Shown piece after piece: positions 61,503 to 64,000 of a stretch of 64,000 nucleotides of DNA. A program made the translations under genes and the position numbers. Positions within the stretch are counted from its first letter, which is position 1. The number at the start of each line of letters is the position of its first letter. Below the pieces are notes generated by a model. That model searched no databases, had not been told where the DNA came from, and saw nothing but the letters and a program-made list of their open reading frames with translations. This DNA is from Candidatus Electrothrix rattekaaiensis (GTDB lineage Bacteria; Desulfobacterota; Desulfobulbia; Desulfobulbales; Desulfobulbaceae), in assembly GCA_032595675.1 (NCBI GenBank), contig JAVQMD010000002.1, forward strand, positions 372,001 to 436,000, written 5' to 3'.

Positions 61503-62195
61503 ATGTTTCAGAATATAAGCGATTTTTTTGAAAAGTTTCGCAAAAAAAATTACGATGATTATCTGGGTTCGAGGCGGTGGGAAGAACTGAGACGTATGGC
61601 ATTGGAGCGAGCGGATTACAAATGTGATTTCTGCGGCGAGCCTTATAAGGCGGTACATCATATCGCCTATCCGAAAAGATATAAAGATGATCATGTTGAC
61701 AATCTTCTTGTTGTCTGCGGAAAGTGTCATGCCAAACTTCACGGAATCCGAAACGGTCATTCGTTAAAAAACGAAGCGAGGCTGTATTTAGAAGAACTTC
61801 CGGCAGGTGGACGTACATATTTTTTCGATGTCCGCTATGATGCAGGAACCGGAAGGAGGTATCTGTCAGTTTCGGAATCATGGAAAAGAGGAAAACGTCA
61901 GATCGTAATTTTCGAGAATTGGTTTCAGGCATTTTCCGACAGTTTCAGGAAGTCTATAACTTTTATGAACACAAGGGAAAATCTGAACGAATTGTTTTCT
62001 GAAAAAGTTTTGGCCGGAAAAAGCACATATTTTTTTGATATGCAGTATACGGTTAATGAATATCTGTATCTCACGATTACCGAAGCCGAAAAAATGACCG
62101 ATAACTCCTTCAAAAGGAATAAGATAATGGTCTTTGAAGAGGACTTTCAGCCATTTTCTCACAGTTTGGATAAAACAGGGGATTACTTCAAATAG
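61503..62195 (+). CDS. HNH nuclease fused to two PUR/DUF3276-like repeats
   Basis: Residues 18-85 form an HNH domain with YKCDFCG (C41, C44), AVHHIAYPKRY (H52, H53), DNLLVVCGKCHAKLHG (N67, C72, C75, H80). Two copies of a PUR-alpha-like unit follow, RTYFFDVRYD..YLSVSES..IVIFENWFQAF (104-145) and STYFFDMQYT..YLTITEA..IMVFEEDFQPF (174-218), as in bacterial DUF3276 nucleic-acid-binding proteins. The protein may cut structured or single-stranded DNA or RNA. It is on the plus strand inside the minus-strand pst genes. No ribosome site precedes ATG 61503; a TTG at 61437 in the same frame is possible. Confidence 0.78.
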   Translation: MFQNISDFFEKFRKKNYDDYLGSRRWEELRRMALERADYKCDFCGEPYKAVHHIAYPKRYKDDHVDNLLVVCGKCHAKLHGIRNGHSLKNEARLYLEELPAGGRTYFFDVRYDAGTGRRYLSVSESWKRGKRQIVIFENWFQAFSDSFRKSITFMNTRENLNELFSEKVLAGKSTYFFDMQYTVNEYLYLTITEAEKMTDNSFKRNKIMVFEEDFQPFSHSLDKTGDYFK

Positions 62196-62377
62196 AATCC
62201 CTGTTTATGCCCGGTACGCGACATGAAGGATAACTGCTGACGTTTGTACACAGCATTGTAGCTGTTCAGGAAGAATAAATTGAGCCGGAACGGTTCTGAT
62301 ATGATAAGAGTTTCCGACTCTTCGCCTCTGATTTCGCTGGCAACTCTCCCTCCGAACTCCACCGCTCCCCCCTCTCC

Positions 62378-63805
62378 CTACTCATACTCTTCCCGATATT
62401 TCCGAACAATATGCAGGGCGATCACGTTCAGGATCAAGGTCACGATAAAGAGCAGAAGCCCCAGGGCAAAGGCGGCCATGGTCTTGGGGCTGTCAAATTC
62501 CTGATCGCCGACCAGCAGGGTCACGATCTGCACGGTCACCGTGGTCACCGCTTCAAGAGGATTTGCCGTGAGGCGAGCAGAAAGCCCGGCAGCCATGACC
62601 ACGATCATGGTTTCGCCGATGGCCCGTGAAACCGCAAGCAGCACTCCGCCGACAATACCGGGCAGAGCAGCAGGCAGCACCACCTGCATCACCGTCTCGT
62701 TCTTGGTCGCTCCCAAACCGTATGAGCCATCCCGCAAGGACTGGGGCACAGCATTGATTACGTCATCGGAAAGAGACGAGACAAAGGGAATAATCATAAT
62801 CCCCATTACCAAGCCCGCTGCCAAGGCGCTTTCCGAGGACACATCAAGTCCGATCAGCGTTCCTGTCTGGCGAATAAAAGGCGATACAACAAGGGCGGCA
62901 AAGAAGCCGTACACCACGGTGGGAATCCCGGCCAGAATCTCCAACAACGGTTTGACCACGGCCCGGAAGGTATTGCCTGCGTACTCTGATAAATAGACCG
63001 CTGAAAGCAGACCCACCGGCACAGCAACAAACATGGCAATGGCAGTAATCATGAAGGTTCCCGCCATCACCGGTATGGCCCCAAAACTGCCGGAACTCCC
63101 TGCCTGATCCGCCCGCATGGCCATTTGCGGACTCCATTTCAAGCCGAAGAGAAAATCAGACACCGGGATCTGCTGAAAAAAGCGGATGGATTCAAAAAGG
63201 ACTGAGAGAACAATGCCGATTGTGCAGAAGATAGCCAGGGTGGAGCAGGCGATGAGGGCATAACGAATAATGCGCTCCACATGATTGCGGGCACGTAAGG
63301 CAGGCTGAATCCGGCGATAGACCACGACAAAGGCCGCAATGGAAGCCGTCAGGATAACCAGGGCCAGGGCTACGGAGCTGATAAATTCCAAACGATGATA
63401 AAAATCAGCGGCAGCCTGCATGGCCGGGTCCACGCCAGCAGCGACATGGCCTGCAACAAGGTTTTGCAGATCATTGAGGAGCAGGTTGAGCTGATCCCCT
63501 GACAGGTTCCGCATATCCGCAGGCAGGGTGCGCAGCACAAAGCTGCTCAGAACCCAGTCCGAAGCTGTCAACCAGAACAGGTAGAGCAGCAGTCCGGGAA
63601 TACCGCACCAGAAGGCGGTCAACAGCCCGTAATAGGCTGGCCTAGAATGCAGTCTGCGGCTCCTTCCTTCCCTTGCTTTATAGCTCAAGGCAAAGGCTTT
63701 TTCTCGTCCCTGCCAATAGGCAAGGGAACTCAGTATCAGTAATGCAGCCGGAATATAAAATAACATATTGTCCTGTAATCTTTTCAGGAATGAAACAAAA
63801 AACAT
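62378..63805 (-). CDS. pstC: Phosphate ABC transporter permease PstC
   Basis: The 475-residue permease has membrane segments at the N-terminus, a periplasmic insert (about 75-130) with LRTLPADMRNLSGDQLNLLL, and a core with the permease block DGSYGLGATKNETVMQVVLP (EAA-like loop), YLSEYAGNTFRAVVKPLLEI and LAGIPTVVYGFFA. It pairs with PstA. The gene is separated from pstA by the HNH gene, so the pst genes are in at least two transcripts. Confidence 0.95.
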   Translation of the reverse strand: MFFVSFLKRLQDNMLFYIPAALLILSSLAYWQGREKAFALSYKAREGRSRRLHSRPAYYGLLTAFWCGIPGLLLYLFWLTASDWVLSSFVLRTLPADMRNLSGDQLNLLLNDLQNLVAGHVAAGVDPAMQAAADFYHRLEFISSVALALVILTASIAAFVVVYRRIQPALRARNHVERIIRYALIACSTLAIFCTIGIVLSVLFESIRFFQQIPVSDFLFGLKWSPQMAMRADQAGSSGSFGAIPVMAGTFMITAIAMFVAVPVGLLSAVYLSEYAGNTFRAVVKPLLEILAGIPTVVYGFFAALVVSPFIRQTGTLIGLDVSSESALAAGLVMGIMIIPFVSSLSDDVINAVPQSLRDGSYGLGATKNETVMQVVLPAALPGIVGGVLLAVSRAIGETMIVVMAAGLSARLTANPLEAVTTVTVQIVTLLVGDQEFDSPKTMAAFALGLLLFIVTLILNVIALHIVRKYREEYE

Positions 63806-63827
63806 CTCATCCTTTATGCCAAGTGTC

Positions 63828-63889
63828 GTAGGGGCGAACCTCTGTGTTCGCCCTGTTATTGCCGGGCAGACACGCAGGTCTGCCCCTAC
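63828..63889. repeat. GTAGGGGC inverted-repeat element with inner hairpins
   Basis: The outer arms GTAGGGGC (63828-63835) and GCCCCTAC (63882-63889) enclose the inner pairs GAAC..GTTC and GCAGAC..GTCTGC. The layout and ends are like the palindrome at 58598. It lies in the 107-base gap between phoU and pstC and may be a REP or MITE-type repeat. Confidence 0.8.
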
Positions 63890-63912
63890 CCTCCTGCGCC
63901 TAAAAAGGAATC

Positions 63913-64000
63913 TTATTCGTTTCTGACAATATCCCCTTCAACAAGATAGATCACCTCTTCCGCAATATTGCAGGCCCGGTCGCCGATACGTTCCAAATGG
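63913..64000 (-). CDS. phoU: PhoU, C-terminal end (5' part outside window)
   Basis: The minus strand reads HLERIGDRACNIAEEVIYLV, then EGDIVRNE and a stop. This is the conserved PhoU C-terminus, whose E/D-x-x-x-D pattern binds metals. PhoU represses the Pho regulon and Pst when phosphate is abundant. The gene is cut by the window edge and lies upstream of pstC on the same strand. Confidence 0.92.
   Translation of the reverse strand, partial: HLERIGDRACNIAEEVIYLVEGDIVRNE

Noticed and set aside
61290-61760. 156-residue minus-strand frame across the pstA-HNH divergent region
   Set aside because: It would run antisense through the HNH motif region and shows no protein family features.
1-64000. 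tRNA or rRNA genes
   Set aside because: No cloverleaf with a T-loop GTTCRA block in proper context and no rRNA-like stretch was seen on reading both strands.

Overview
The window is chromosomal DNA of a Gram-negative bacterium: it has outer-membrane porin and omptin genes, a division/cell-wall (dcw) cluster and a Pst phosphate uptake locus. The mix of dcw genes, a TIGR03960-type radical SAM protein, a TorD-fused molybdopterin oxidoreductase, a sulfite-exporter-like TSUP protein and an IS200-type transposase fits Desulfobacterota, most likely Desulfobulbales and possibly a cable bacterium. That assignment is an inference from family knowledge; no 16S gene is present and no search was run.

Layout. 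1-2.4 kb: end of a restriction-modification-like pair (N6 methylase plus PD-(D/E)XK protein). 2.5-2.8 kb: a 21-bp tandem repeat array. 2.9-6.0 kb: YjdM, a small membrane protein, and a CPA1-type antiporter. 6.0-9.8 kb: a type II R-M module (N6 methyltransferase, and a fused controller-endonuclease with twin C-boxes) flanked by gene scars. The left scar is a truncated murD and the right scar is a decayed copy of the membrane protein gene. 9.9-22.5 kb: the dcw cluster murD, murG, murC, murB, ftsQ, ftsA, ftsZ. It is interrupted between murD and murG by accessory genes: GIY-YIG, a macro-domain-like protein, a VapBC-type pair, and a frameshifted AAA ATPase with a DUF4276 remnant preceded by a truncated murG start. 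ftsW is not at its usual place between murD and murG.

22.5-34.6 kb is mostly housekeeping: a radical SAM protein, an omptin-like protease, ispH, DUF493, a methyltransferase, galE, serine acetyltransferase, a thioredoxin-like protein and polA. 34.7-41.5 kb: an MBOAT/SGNH acylation pair, a P-loop/FHA/PPP-phosphatase fusion, and a DUF47-PiT phosphate transport pair. 41.6-45.0 kb: small hypothetical genes on the minus strand. 45.2-45.6 kb: a second, nearly perfect 21-bp array. 45.6-49.9 kb: a TSUP exporter and, divergently, a TorD-molybdopterin oxidoreductase fusion.

50.0-54.5 kb is an AT-rich, tightly overlapping four-gene operon: a C5 DNA methyltransferase, a double-GHKL ATPase/histidine kinase, a receiver-domain protein and a caspase-like protease. 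I consider it the best candidate for an undescribed defence or signalling system. It ends in an ATGA overlap with a secreted rhodanese gene. 55.1-55.7 kb: an IS200-type element.

55.9-64.0 kb is the phosphate locus on the minus strand: phoU (partial), pstC, pstA, pstS, pstB, an ArsC-like phosphatase/reductase and a porin. A plus-strand gene encoding an HNH nuclease fused to two PUR/DUF3276 repeats sits between pstC and pstA. A Pho-box-like array lies in the divergent region between that gene and pstA, and GTAGGG-type palindromes are scattered through the locus. No tRNA, rRNA or CRISPR array was seen.
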